From Methylobacterium sp. J-078 (GTDB taxonomy: Bacteria > Pseudomonadota > Alphaproteobacteria > Rhizobiales > Beijerinckiaceae), in assembly GCF_022829285.1 (NCBI RefSeq), contig NZ_JAKSYI010000060.1:186001-250000 (forward strand): 64,000 nucleotides of DNA, read 5' to 3'. The notes beneath the pieces are model-generated. The model was not told where the DNA came from and did no database searches. It saw only the letters and a list, made by a program, of their open reading frames with translations. Positions within the stretch are counted from its first letter, which is position 1; each line of letters opens with the position of its first letter. Of this stretch, positions 18,044 to 26,290 are shown in pieces. The translations under genes were made by a program, and so were the position numbers.

Positions 18044-18259
18044 ATGTCGGGCGTGTTCTTCCTGTACTTCACCGCCTGCCTCGCCCGCGCGCCGGACACC
18101 TGCGAATCGCTGAAACTCGCCCTGGACGTGGAGGACGCTCCGGCCTGCCTGCACGTCGCCCAGCCGCAGCTCGCACGGTGGATCGGCACGCACCCCGAGT
18201 TCCGCATCACCGGGTGGCGCTGCGGCGCACCCTTGCGCGACCGTGGGACGCGGATCTGA
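18044..18259 (+). CDS. small hypothetical protein of an alphaproteobacterial family
   Basis: A 71-residue protein starting at ATG 18044 with a GGAGGG ribosome site. It begins with a short hydrophobic stretch (MSGVFFLYFTACLA) and has the features CESLKLALDVEDAPACLHVAQPQLARWIGTHPEFRITGWRC in order, that is, four cysteines, an RWI-x3-HP block and a closing W-x-C. I recognise this as a common small family in Bradyrhizobium and relatives with no assigned role. The hydrophobic N-terminus and paired cysteines suggest export and disulfides, but that is inference. A longer frame starting in the tRNA is an artefact. Confidence 0.72.
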   Translation: MSGVFFLYFTACLARAPDTCESLKLALDVEDAPACLHVAQPQLARWIGTHPEFRITGWRCGAPLRDRGTRI

Positions 18260-18393
18260 CGCCGATCTCCCGTGGTGCCCAGGACACAGGGGCCGGAGCC
18301 CGTGCGCAAGCGGGACGATGACGCCGTGTTTTCGCCGTATCGGAGGGCAAGGCGAGGGACGCCCAGCCGCCCCTCCGAGATCCGCCCGCATCG

Positions 18394-18924
18394 ATGCGCA
18401 ACGTCCCTACCCCTCCCCTTCGTCCCAGTTCGCGCGGCGCCCGCTTCGGGGGCACCGTCATCGGCCTGTCCGTCCTGCTGATGCTGGCGGGATGCGGCGC
18501 GCCGAGCCTCCTCGTCCCGGACCAGCCCACGAGTCTCGTCATCCTCGACGAGCAGGCGGCCGCCGCCGCGATCTCGCGCTACCGCGCGCAGCACGGGCTC
18601 GGCCCGGTCGTCATCGATTCGAGCCTGATCCGGGCCGCCTCCTACCAGGCCGGCACGAACGCGAAGGCCGGCCGGCTGAGCCACGAGATCGGTGGCACCT
18701 TCAATGCTCGCATGGCGGAGGCCGGCTTCGGCCGGACCTACGCGTCCGAGAACCTCAGCGCCGGCTCGGCGACCTTCGACGAGGTGCTGGCCCGCTGGAA
18801 AGCCTCGCCCGAGCACAACAAGAATATGCTCATGCCCCAGCTGAAGCGCGTCGGCATCGCGCGAGTCGATGCGCCGGGCACCCGCTACAAGCGCTTCTGG
18901 GCGCTGGTAATGGCCGGAGGCTGA
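18394..18924 (+). CDS. CAP domain lipoprotein
   Basis: A 176-residue envelope protein. A hydrophobic segment (residues 20-33) ends in the lipobox LAGC with Cys34, so it is a predicted lipoprotein. The mature part is a CAP/SCP domain: a QAAAAAISRYRAQHGLGPV start, then LSHEIGG with the conserved His-Glu, ENLSAG, and a WKASPEHNKNMLMP segment holding the second His. Bacterial CAP proteins (YkwD type) are secreted; their activity is unclear. The domain is compact, with no other modules. The ATG at 18394 gives 33 residues before the lipid cysteine, slightly long; a later internal start is not available. Convergent with the next gene. Confidence 0.88.
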   Translation: MRNVPTPPLRPSSRGARFGGTVIGLSVLLMLAGCGAPSLLVPDQPTSLVILDEQAAAAAISRYRAQHGLGPVVIDSSLIRAASYQAGTNAKAGRLSHEIGGTFNARMAEAGFGRTYASENLSAGSATFDEVLARWKASPEHNKNMLMPQLKRVGIARVDAPGTRYKRFWALVMAGG

Positions 18925-18938
18925 AGCCTCGGCGAGGC

Positions 18939-19595
18939 TCAGAGCGCCTCGCTGCCAGCCGGGATCGCGGCCTGATGCAGGGGTTGCGCGCGCTCCTGGG
19001 CGCTCTGGAACAGGCGCTCGCTGGTGAGCTTGAGGAAGTAGAAGCCGAATTCCGGGTTTTGATAGTAGAGTTGCTTGACCTCCGAATAGGAGATCCGCAG
19101 CGCCTGGCCCGCCTCGACGCAGACCAGGGAGGCGGTGCGGGTGTTGCCCGGCGAGAGCAGCCCGAGTTCGCCCACCACGCCGCCGGCCCGCACCTCGATC
19201 CCGTATTCGGGAATGCGGAAGGCGCCGCCCTCGACGTAGTACATCTCGTTCGCATCCTCCCCCTTGCGGAACACGGTCTGTCCGGCCTTGAAGCGGATCG
19301 TGTTTCCGAAGGGCCTGAGCCAGTCGAGGGAGAGGTCGCCGTTGGCCGCCGTCTCGACCTGCCGCACGAGGCGGACCATCTGCCAAAGGCGGAAGGCGTT
19401 GAACGGGATCTGGATCGCCTCGGTGAGGACGACGGGCCAGCTTCCGATCAGCCCGCCATAGGTGATGACCGCCACGCTGGCGACCAGGGCGATGATCCGC
19501 AGCGGAATCATGGTCGTCATCGCCGAGGCGGTGATGGTGAGCGCGGTGCCGAGATATCCGATGGCCTCGACCCAATCGAGGTTGAGCCCGTTCAT
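18939..19595 (-). CDS. membrane protein with cyclic-nucleotide-binding domain (Popeye-like layout)
   Basis: A 218-residue protein. Three hydrophobic helices occupy about residues 10-70, followed by a single cyclic-nucleotide-binding domain at about 95-200. The phosphate-binding cassette is recognisable as VVGELGLLSPGNTRTAS, with the conserved Gly-Glu and the Arg that contacts the cyclic phosphate. There is no HTH, so it is not a CRP/FNR regulator. Three helices then a cNMP domain is the layout of the eukaryotic Popeye (POPDC) proteins and some bacterial homologues. It may sense cAMP or cGMP at the inner membrane, but the output is unknown. Confidence 0.82.
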   Translation of the reverse strand: MNGLNLDWVEAIGYLGTALTITASAMTTMIPLRIIALVASVAVITYGGLIGSWPVVLTEAIQIPFNAFRLWQMVRLVRQVETAANGDLSLDWLRPFGNTIRFKAGQTVFRKGEDANEMYYVEGGAFRIPEYGIEVRAGGVVGELGLLSPGNTRTASLVCVEAGQALRISYSEVKQLYYQNPEFGFYFLKLTSERLFQSAQERAQPLHQAAIPAGSEAL

Positions 19596-19726
19596 GTCAT
19601 GGCCTCCGGTTCATGGCCTCCGGTTCCCGGCCCGCGATTCTCGGGCCCGGTCGATCGTGTCCGACCGCCCTCGCAGAAGCCCGACATTCCCGCAAGGCAC
19701 GCACGCAAGGCACGCACCGCATGGGG

Positions 19727-20014
19727 TCAGGCCTGCGGTCCGTCGGCATCCGCCTCGGCCAAGCCATCCTGCAGCGAGCGGATGATCGTGCGCATCTCGG
19801 GGACCATCGCGACCGCCTTGGCGATCCGCTGCGCCTCCGCGCGGCTCATCAGGCCCGCGGTGGCGCGCTGGTCCGCATCGTCGGAGAAGTAGGTCCAGGC
19901 GACGGCGAGGCCGTCCGCATCCTCGACACAGAAGCCTGCCGTCCGCTCGGTCACGATCCAGGGCGGCGGGAAGGCCCGCACGGGGGTCGTCGGGTCGTCC
20001 GTTTCATCCGCCAC
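19727..20014 (-). CDS. hypothetical protein, small alphaproteobacterial family
   Basis: A 95-residue protein with a conserved-looking core: FPPPWIVTERTAGFCVEDADG, AWTYFSDDADQRATAG, LMSRAEAQRIAKAVAMVPEM in order. This pattern (PPW-x-V, a D-x-G turn, YF, then SR-x-EA-x-RIA) is one I have seen in many small Rhizobiales hypothetical proteins; no function is assigned. I start at the GTG at 20012-20014, with AGAGG upstream; the open frame runs to 20161 but overlaps yjbQ and has no similarity there. It is downstream of yjbQ on the same strand and could be its operon partner. Confidence 0.65.
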   Translation of the reverse strand: MADETDDPTTPVRAFPPPWIVTERTAGFCVEDADGLAVAWTYFSDDADQRATAGLMSRAEAQRIAKAVAMVPEMRTIIRSLQDGLAEADADGPQA

Positions 20015-20157
20015 GGGACACCTCTGCGATGGGGACGACCGGCCCTCACGCCGCACCGGCGCATCCAGGGCTCCGAGCCCCCCTCTGCCCGCCCGTCGGC
20101 CGAAGGTCAATCCGGCCTCGCGCGCGTTCCGCCCGGGGTTTCCCGAGCGAGGTGGGC

Positions 20158-20628
20158 TCACGCCCCGAGCGCGTGCAGGACGATCTCGCGCCGATGCGGC
20201 CGGTCGCGGTGCTCGACGAGGTAGATCCCCTGCCAGGTTCCCAGGGCGAGGCGTCCGCCGACGACGGGCACGCCGAGGGTCGCATCCGTGACCATCGTGC
20301 GGATGTGGGCGGGCATGTCGTCCGGCCCCTCGGCGCCGTGCACGTAGCCGGCATGGCGCGGCGCCAGACCGTCGAGGGCGGTGAGGAGGTCGGTCTGCAC
20401 GTCCGGATCGGCATTCTCCTGGATCGTCAGGGAGGCCGAGGTGTGCCGGCAGAACACGGTGACGAGGCCGGTCGCGATGCCGCTCTGGCCCAGGAAGTCC
20501 GCGACCGCCCGGGTGATGTCCGTAAAACCCTGCCCCGGCGTCGTCACCGTGAACGTGGCGCCGGCCTGTCGCGCGATCGGGCCGGCGGACAAGCCCTGCA
20601 GCGCGCCAATCTTGCCCGAATGCCTCAT
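20158..20628 (-). CDS. YjbQ family (UPF0047) protein
   Basis: A 156-residue protein of the YjbQ/UPF0047 family, annotated in databases as a secondary thiamine-phosphate synthase enzyme because some members complement thiE mutants weakly. The family signatures are intact: HTSASLTIQEN at residues 62-72, and GTWQGIYLVEHRD near the C-terminus. The cluster of His and Asp residues forms a metal-binding site in known structures. Its ATG overlaps the stop codon of the DNA ligase gene by 4 bp, so it is translated with the ligase operon; a functional link to repair is not established. Confidence 0.93.
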   Translation of the reverse strand: MRHSGKIGALQGLSAGPIARQAGATFTVTTPGQGFTDITRAVADFLGQSGIATGLVTVFCRHTSASLTIQENADPDVQTDLLTALDGLAPRHAGYVHGAEGPDDMPAHIRTMVTDATLGVPVVGGRLALGTWQGIYLVEHRDRPHRREIVLHALGA

Positions 20629-22487
20629 GCGCCCACCTCCTTCAGGGTCTCGCCCGGCGCGATCTCGCTGATCCCCCGCGCCAGGATGGTCTCCAAGGCC
20701 TCGATCCGGTCGGCCTCCGCCGCCGGCTTGTCCCAGCGGATGCGCGCCACCCGGGGAAACCGCATGGCGACCCCGGACTTGTGCCGGGTCGAGCGCTGCA
20801 CGCCCTCAAAGGCGATCTCCAGCACGAGGCCGTGGTCGAGGCCGTAGGCGACCTCGCGCACCGGGCCGAAGCGCTTGGTTGTGTTGTTGCGGACGTAGCG
20901 GTCGAGCTTTTGCAGCTCGGCATCGGTGAAGCCGTGATAGGCCTTGCCGACGGGCACCAGCTCGGGCGCGCCGTCCTCCCGCGCGCGCCAGACCCCGAAG
21001 GTGTAGTCGGAATAGAACGACGAGCGCTTCCCGTGGCCCCGCTGGGCGTACATCATCACGGTGTCGACCCGGAACGGCTCGCGCTTCCACTTCCACCACG
21101 GACCCTTGGGGCGCCCGGGCAGGTAAGCGCTGTCGCGGGCCTTCAGCATGATGCCCTCGATGGCGTCGGCATCTGCGCCCGCCCCCACGGCGGCCGGGTC
21201 GGCGCGGGCGGCGGCCAGATCCTCCCAGGTCGCGAACGGCACCAGGGGCGAGAGGTCGATCCGGGCGTGGTCGAGTGCGGCCACGAAGGCCTCCAGCCGG
21301 CTCCGGCGCTCGGTGAAGGGCAGCGGGCGCAGGTCCTCGCCCCCGGCCTGCATCAGGTCGTAGGCGCGAACATGGGCGGGGAATTCTTCGAGGAGCTTCG
21401 GGGTCACGGCCTTCCGGTTCAGGCGCTGCTGGAGCACGTTGAAGCTCTGCACGCGCTGCTCGCGCAGGATCAGCAATTCGCCGTCGATGGCGCCCGAGAA
21501 GGTGATGGCCTCGGCCAGATCCGGGAAGGCGCCGGAGATGTCCTCGCCGGTGCGCGAGTAGATCCGGGCGACTTGCGCGCCGTCCGCGTCGCGGCCACCG
21601 ACCAGCTGGACACGGATACCGTCCCACTTCCATTCGCCGGAGAACGCCGCCGGGTCGAGCTTCTCGAAGTCGCCCGCCTCGTCGATGGGGTGGGAGAGCA
21701 TGGGCGGCCGAAACGGGGCCGGGTTCAGGGTGGTGGGCCGTTCGGCCCGGCCCTCGACCCAGGCGAACAGGGTGGCGTAGGGCGGCTCCAGCCCGTGCCA
21801 GACCTCCTCGACCGCATCGGCCTCGTGGCCGCCGAGGGCCCCGATGGCGGTCTTGGCGAGCCGGGCCGAGACGCCGACGCGCAGCGACCCGGTGATGAGC
21901 TTCAGGAGCGCCCAGCGCCCGGTCTCGTCGAGCGCATCGAGCCATTCGGCGATGCGGGCGGGCAGGTCAGCCTTCTTCACGGTGCCGAGCGTCTCGACCA
22001 CCTCAGCCAGCGTCGGCACGTGCGGCGGCGGGTTGTTGTGGCCGATGGGAGCGCCCGCGAGAGGCTCCCTCTCCTGGAAGGAGAGGGTTGGGGTGAGGTG
22101 TGTGCCCTCTCCGGATGATCCACGCACCTCACCCTGTCCCTCTCCTTCCAGGAGAGGGGACCCGCGCTGCCGGCCCGATGCGGATAAGCCGCCGTCATTC
22201 GCGGAGGGGGAATCGTGCGCCGGCCAGATCAGGGCCGTGGTCTCGGCCAGATCTCCGACGTAGTTGTGCGAGAGCCCGAACAGCACCGGGTCGACCCGCG
22301 CCTCGACCAGGCCCCGGATCATCGCGGGCTTGGCTTCGCGAAACGTCAGGCCGCCCGTCATCGCGGCGAGCGCGTAGCCGCGCTCCGGGTCGGGGGCGTG
22401 GGTGAAATAGTCCTGCAACAGGCGCAGCTTGGCGTTGCGGCGCGGCTCGTAGGCGAGGCGGTCGAGGAGGTGGGCGAAATCGTTCAC
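20625..22487 (-). CDS. ATP-dependent DNA ligase of the cisplatin-damage-response type
   Basis: A 620-residue ligase. Order: N-terminal helical DNA-binding region (1-100 and 155-250), adenylation domain with the nucleotidyl-lysine Lys287 in EWKWDGIR, motif III/IV region with GAIDGELLI, motif V MLKARDSAYLPGRPKGPWWKWK, and an OB domain to the end (YADYTFG-like SDYTFGVWRA, VLEIAFEGVQRSTRHKSGVAMRFPR). This is the family annotated as cisplatin damage response ATP-dependent DNA ligase. Residues about 109-142 interrupt the N-terminal domain and are encoded by a palindromic element (see that entry). It overlaps both the upstream exonuclease gene and the downstream yjbQ by 4 bp. Confidence 0.93.
   Translation of the reverse strand: MNDFAHLLDRLAYEPRRNAKLRLLQDYFTHAPDPERGYALAAMTGGLTFREAKPAMIRGLVEARVDPVLFGLSHNYVGDLAETTALIWPAHDSPSANDGGLSASGRQRGSPLLEGEGQGEVRGSSGEGTHLTPTLSFQEREPLAGAPIGHNNPPPHVPTLAEVVETLGTVKKADLPARIAEWLDALDETGRWALLKLITGSLRVGVSARLAKTAIGALGGHEADAVEEVWHGLEPPYATLFAWVEGRAERPTTLNPAPFRPPMLSHPIDEAGDFEKLDPAAFSGEWKWDGIRVQLVGGRDADGAQVARIYSRTGEDISGAFPDLAEAITFSGAIDGELLILREQRVQSFNVLQQRLNRKAVTPKLLEEFPAHVRAYDLMQAGGEDLRPLPFTERRSRLEAFVAALDHARIDLSPLVPFATWEDLAAARADPAAVGAGADADAIEGIMLKARDSAYLPGRPKGPWWKWKREPFRVDTVMMYAQRGHGKRSSFYSDYTFGVWRAREDGAPELVPVGKAYHGFTDAELQKLDRYVRNNTTKRFGPVREVAYGLDHGLVLEIAFEGVQRSTRHKSGVAMRFPRVARIRWDKPAAEADRIEALETILARGISEIAPGETLKEVGA
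22062..22163. repeat. palindromic repeat inserted in frame inside the DNA ligase gene
   Basis: A 102-bp imperfect inverted repeat. Left arm 22065-22104 and right arm 22121-22161 pair over about 38 positions with few mismatches; the loop is 16 bases. Each arm itself contains a small palindrome, CTCTCCTGGAAGGAGAG. In the ligase frame it encodes 34 residues (about 109-142: LLEGEGQGEV, then LTPTLSFQERE). Such LTPTLS-x-ERE translations come from a dispersed palindromic family I recall in alphaproteobacterial genomes, comparable in behaviour to Rickettsia palindromic elements. The length is a multiple of three, so the reading frame is kept. Confidence 0.85.
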
Positions 22488-23527
22488 GCGGCCTCCTCCG
22501 CTGCGGCGGCCGGCTCGGATTCACCGTCGTCGCCGTAGCCCAGCAGGTGCAGCGGCTTGGCCTTGATGCCTTGCGTCCCGCACCAATGCACCAGGGCGTC
22601 CTCCTGCCCGTGCGTAACCCAGACCTCGCCGGCCCCGGTCTCCAGAATCGTACGGCAGAGGTCCGGCCAGTCCGAATGGTCGGAGATGCAGAGCGGCAGC
22701 TCGACGCCCTTCTGGCGCGCCCGGGCCCGCACCCGCATCCAGCCCGAGGCGAAGGAGGTCACGGGGTCGGGGAACTTGCGCGACCACACGTCCTGGATCG
22801 AGGAGGGCGGGCAGAGCACGATGGCTCCGTGGAGCTTGCCGCGCTCGGCGGCGACGACCTTGGGGGTCTCGCCGAGCGGAATGCCCTCCCGCTTGTAGAG
22901 CTCGGTCAGCTTCTCCATGGCACCATGGAGGTAGATCGGCCGGTCGTAGCCGGCCTCCCGCAGGAGCGCCATCACGCGTTGCGCCTTGCCCAGCGCGTAG
23001 GCGCCAACGATGTGGGCGCGCTCGGGGAACAGGGCCACGGAATCGAGGAGCTTTCTAACCTCGTCGCGGGTGTCCGGCATCCGGAACACCGGCAGACCGA
23101 AGGTCGCCTCGGTGATGAACACGTCGCAGGGCACCACCTCGAAGGGCAGGCAGGTCGGGTCGTAGGCGCGCTTGTAGTCGCCCGAGACGACAACCCGGAC
23201 GCCCTGCGCCTCGATCGCGATCTGGGCCGAGCCGAGCACGTGCCCGGCCGGCGCGAAGCGCACGGTGACGTCGCCGATCCGGATCGCCTCTCCGAGGGGC
23301 GCCTCCTGGCGGCTTTCGCAGAAATCCGCCCCGTAGCGCACCGCCATGATCCGCAGGGTCTCACCCGTGGCCAGCACCCGGCCGTGGCCGGCCCGGGCAT
23401 GGTCGGCATGCCCGTGGGTGATGAGGGCGCGCGGGACCGGCCAGGTCGGGTCGACATGGAAGCCGCCGAGGGGGCAGTACAGGCCCTCGCGGGTCAGGGT
23501 GAGAAGATCGCTGGCGCTGAAACTCAT
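22484..23527 (-). CDS. ligase-associated DNA exonuclease (metallo-beta-lactamase fold)
   Basis: A 347-residue nuclease of the MBL/beta-CASP group. The metal motif HGHADH is at residues 38-43, followed by the downstream metal ligands in APAGHVLGSAQ, SGDYKRAYD and the C-terminal SDHSDWPDL segment. The family is found next to the cisplatin-response ligase, as here, where its stop codon overlaps the ligase start by 4 bp. In many relatives the set also includes a ligase-associated helicase and the PdeM endonuclease; neither is in this window. It likely processes DNA ends before ligation. Start ATG 23527; the methyltransferase gene is divergent 41 bp away. Confidence 0.93.
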   Translation of the reverse strand: MSFSASDLLTLTREGLYCPLGGFHVDPTWPVPRALITHGHADHARAGHGRVLATGETLRIMAVRYGADFCESRQEAPLGEAIRIGDVTVRFAPAGHVLGSAQIAIEAQGVRVVVSGDYKRAYDPTCLPFEVVPCDVFITEATFGLPVFRMPDTRDEVRKLLDSVALFPERAHIVGAYALGKAQRVMALLREAGYDRPIYLHGAMEKLTELYKREGIPLGETPKVVAAERGKLHGAIVLCPPSSIQDVWSRKFPDPVTSFASGWMRVRARARQKGVELPLCISDHSDWPDLCRTILETGAGEVWVTHGQEDALVHWCGTQGIKAKPLHLLGYGDDGESEPAAAAEEAA

Positions 23528-23568
23528 TGGCGCGCCATATAGGGCGCCCGACGCACCCGCGCAGCCTC

Positions 23569-24531
23569 ATGTCCCATACGATCACCTCCGGCGACCTCCG
23601 TGCCGACCGGCGCTACGACTACGCCCAGGGCTGCCTCGACGACGGCGATCCCGACGCCGCCGCCGAGATGGCCGAGCAGACCCTGGAGATCGCCCCGCGT
23701 TTCGCCCCGGCCTGGTTCCTCCTCGGCCGGGCCCGCGAGACCCGCTACCTGCGGGGCGGGCAGGCGGGCGACCACCACGCGGCTCTGCGCGCCTACGCCG
23801 CCGCCCTCGACATCGACCCCGAGGATGCGCAGGGCGCCCGCCTCGCCCTGGTGCGGATCGGTGCCGGTGACGCGGTCACCGCGATATCGCCGGGCTACGT
23901 CCGGGCGCTGTTCGACGCCTACGCGCCGCGCTTCGACCGCCACCTCGTCGAGGGCCTGTCCTATCGCGGGCACGGCCTCGTGGTCGACGCCCTCGACGCC
24001 GTGGCGGGCCCGGGGGCGCCCCTCGGGCGGGTGATCGATCTGGGCTGCGGCACGGGGCTCGTCGGAGCCGCCCTCGCCGGCCGCCCGGAACACCTGACCG
24101 GGATCGACCTCTCGCCCGGCATGCTGGCCGAGGCCGGGCGGCGCGGCCTCTATCACCGGCTGGTGGAGGGCGAGCTGATCGCGGCGCTCGCGGCCGAAGA
24201 CCCCGATTCGGCCGACTGCGTCACGGCCGCCGACGTCATGATCTACGTGGGCGACGTCTTAGGCATGGTCTCCGGCAGCGCCCGCGTCCTGCGTGCCGGC
24301 GGACGCTTCGCTTTCACGGTGCAGTCGCATTCCGGCGACGGGCTGATCCTGGGACCGGATGCGCGCTACGCCCACGGCGACGCCCTGGTGCGAGAGACCC
24401 TGGCGGCGGCGGGCCTCGACCTCGAACGCTTCGCGCCGGCCGTCGCGCGGCGGGAGAACGGCGTCGACGTGCCCGGCCGGGTGATCGTGGCCCGGCGTCC
24501 GGACCGTTCACGTTTCCGTTGCCGCCCTTGA
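23569..24531 (+). CDS. TPR-containing class I SAM methyltransferase
   Basis: A 320-residue protein with two parts. Residues 15-95 form two or three TPR-like helical repeats (YDYAQGCLDDGDPDAAAEMAEQ, then AALRAYAAALDIDPED). Residues 115-310 are a Rossmann methyltransferase with the SAM-binding motif I VIDLGCGTGLVGAAL (from Val155), GIDLSPGMLAEA and DCVTAADVMIYVGD. The linker YVRALFDAYAPRFDRHLVEGLSY is typical of this predicted TPR-methyltransferase family. The substrate is unknown. I start at the ATG at 23569; a TTG at 23527 in frame would overlap the divergent exonuclease start. Confidence 0.88.
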   Translation: MSHTITSGDLRADRRYDYAQGCLDDGDPDAAAEMAEQTLEIAPRFAPAWFLLGRARETRYLRGGQAGDHHAALRAYAAALDIDPEDAQGARLALVRIGAGDAVTAISPGYVRALFDAYAPRFDRHLVEGLSYRGHGLVVDALDAVAGPGAPLGRVIDLGCGTGLVGAALAGRPEHLTGIDLSPGMLAEAGRRGLYHRLVEGELIAALAAEDPDSADCVTAADVMIYVGDVLGMVSGSARVLRAGGRFAFTVQSHSGDGLILGPDARYAHGDALVRETLAAAGLDLERFAPAVARRENGVDVPGRVIVARRPDRSRFRCRP

Positions 24532-24698
24532 GCGCTGGCGCACGACGCGGTTGAACCAAACGGGAGCGTGACTGTTGCCCCGGACGCATCGGTGCACCCC
24601 GCCCGCGGCCTCTGCGCGAGGTCCGGCTCCGCACCGGGCGTACCGGCCTTACGCCACCGTAGTTCAGCCGCCACACGGGACGGAGGATTAGCAAACCT

Positions 24699-25436
24699 AT
24701 GGCAGAGACGCAGAACAAGTCGTTTCCCGCGAGCGCCGCGACACGCATCCCCTTCGCGCTGGCGCTCTCGGCGGTGGCGGGCTGCGCCGATTCGATCGGC
24801 TTCCTCGAATTCTCGCAGCTGTTCATGTCCTTCATGAGCGGAAACACGACGCGGTTCGGCGTCTCGGTGAGCCGGTTCGACTGGGAGAGCACCTCGCGCG
24901 TCGCTTCCGTCATCGTGCTGTTCTGCTTCGGGGCCTTCGCGGGCACGCTCATCGCCGCGTGGGTCGGGCGCTGGCGCCTCTCGGTGCTGCTGCTGCTGCA
25001 ATCGGTGCTGCTCACCATCGGCCTCATCGTGCCCCACGGGACCTTCGCGTTCCCGCTCCACGCCTATCCCATCGTGATCGCGCTCGGCCTCCAGAACGCG
25101 ACCCTGCAGGACGAGGGCGGCCGCAGCCTCGCGCTGACCTACGTCACCGGCGCGGTGGTGCGTTTCGGCACCGGCCTCGCGAACCTGATGCTCGGCACCG
25201 TCGCGCCCTCGTTCTGGATTCAGGCCCCCCTCTGGGCGGCGCTGAGCACCGGCGCGGTGATCGGCGGCTTCCTGCAGCTACGGTACGGCGAGGACGCCTT
25301 CCTGTTCCCGGCCGCCGTCTCGGCGCTCCTGGCCCTCATCGCCCTGGTGCTGACGATCATGAAGCCCGGCAGCGCCTATGTCAGCGGCGAGGTCGAGACG
25401 CACCCGCCGGACGGCACGGCGGCGGCCAAGATCTGA
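24699..25436 (+). CDS. YoaK/DUF1275 family membrane protein
   Basis: A 245-residue protein with about six transmembrane helices (roughly 17-40, 68-90, 95-115, 122-145, 160-190 and 205-230). Family features include AGCADSIGFLEF near the N-terminus, FMSGNTTRFG, LGLQNATL and VTGAVVRFGTGLANL in the middle. YoaK/DUF1275 proteins are small integral membrane proteins with a proposed but unproven transport role. It is preceded by 167 bp without a gene and is convergent with arfB, the two stop codons being nine bases apart, so transcripts of the two genes must overlap or end within coding sequence. Confidence 0.92.
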   Translation: MAETQNKSFPASAATRIPFALALSAVAGCADSIGFLEFSQLFMSFMSGNTTRFGVSVSRFDWESTSRVASVIVLFCFGAFAGTLIAAWVGRWRLSVLLLLQSVLLTIGLIVPHGTFAFPLHAYPIVIALGLQNATLQDEGGRSLALTYVTGAVVRFGTGLANLMLGTVAPSFWIQAPLWAALSTGAVIGGFLQLRYGEDAFLFPAAVSALLALIALVLTIMKPGSAYVSGEVETHPPDGTAAAKI

Positions 25437-25445
25437 GTCGCCGGC

Positions 25446-25865
25446 TCAGTCGACGCCGCTCCCGCGCAGGCGCTTGGTGGCGCTCCGCTTCGACTTGTCG
25501 TCGAGGCGGCGCTTCTTCGAGGCGAGCGTCGGGCGCGTAGCGCGCCGGGGCGTCGGCGGCACCGCCGCCTCGGCCACCAGCTCGGCCAGCCGCTCGCGGG
25601 CATCGGCCCGGTTGCGGTCCTGCGTCCGGAAGCGCTGGGCGCTGATGACGATGACGCCGTCGACGGTGAGGCGCCGGCCCGCGAGCCGCATCAGCCGCAC
25701 GGCCACGGCGTCCGGCAGGGAGGCCGACCGCCGGGCGTCGAAGCGCAACTGCACGGCCGTGGAGAGCTTGTTGACGTTCTGCCCGCCGGGGCCGGAGGCG
25801 CGCACGAAGGTCTCCTCCAACTCCGCCTCGTCGATGGCGATGTGGGGCGTGCATTGCAGGGCCAC
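25446..25865 (-). CDS. arfB: alternative ribosome-rescue factor ArfB (peptidyl-tRNA hydrolase)
   Basis: A 139-residue protein with a release-factor catalytic domain. The GGQ motif is at Gly27-Gly28-Gln29 in RASGPGGQNVNKLST, and the C-terminal 35 residues are a basic tail (TLASKKRRLDDKSKRSATKRL) that enters the empty mRNA channel of stalled ribosomes. It lacks the codon-recognition domains of RF1/RF2. It releases peptides on non-stop ribosomes, backing up trans-translation. It follows bolA after 12 bp on the same strand and is probably cotranscribed with it. Confidence 0.95.
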   Translation of the reverse strand: MALQCTPHIAIDEAELEETFVRASGPGGQNVNKLSTAVQLRFDARRSASLPDAVAVRLMRLAGRRLTVDGVIVISAQRFRTQDRNRADARERLAELVAEAAVPPTPRRATRPTLASKKRRLDDKSKRSATKRLRGSGVD

Positions 25866-25877
25866 GGCGGGGGATCC

Positions 25878-26162
25878 TCAGACGGCCTCGGCGGGCGTGC
25901 GGACGCGCAGTGCCAGCGCGTGCAGGCCTCGCTTGAAGGCCGGATCGAGGACGGCGTTGACGAGCCTGTGGCGCTCCACCCGGCTCTTCCCCTCGAAGGC
26001 GGCGGCCACCACATTCAGTCGGAAGTGCGTCTCGCCCTCCGGCCGCGCGCCCGAATGGCCCGCGTGCAGGTGGGATTCGTCGATCACCTCGAGAACCTGA
26101 GGCGCCAGTTCGGCCTGCAGCGTCTCGGCGATCCACGCCTTCAGGGTTCCGGTCTCGCTCAT
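25878..26162 (-). CDS. BolA family protein
   Basis: A 94-residue protein of the BolA family. The conserved stretch is VIDESHLHAGHSGARPEGETHFRLNVV in the middle, with the invariant His in the HAGH block and a following RHRLVNAVL and HALALRVRTPAE at the end. BolA proteins pair with monothiol glutaredoxins and bind iron-sulfur clusters, and some also act in transcription. No glutaredoxin gene is adjacent. The ATG at 26162 has a GGAGA site; a longer frame to 26216 adds an unrelated stretch. Its order with the J-domain gene and cobaltochelatase (bolA divergent from dnaJ-cobS-cobT) is common in Hyphomicrobiales. Confidence 0.94.
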   Translation of the reverse strand: MSETGTLKAWIAETLQAELAPQVLEVIDESHLHAGHSGARPEGETHFRLNVVAAAFEGKSRVERHRLVNAVLDPAFKRGLHALALRVRTPAEAV

Positions 26163-26290
26163 GTCGGCGTCTCCATTGTCCCGGCGCGGGAGCCTTCGTC
26201 CGGTCTCACGCGTCAACCCCCGGCGGCCGCATGCGGCATCAGGCCCGCCGCTCTTGTGTCTGCGAACCGCCCCCTCATAATCGCCCCATC

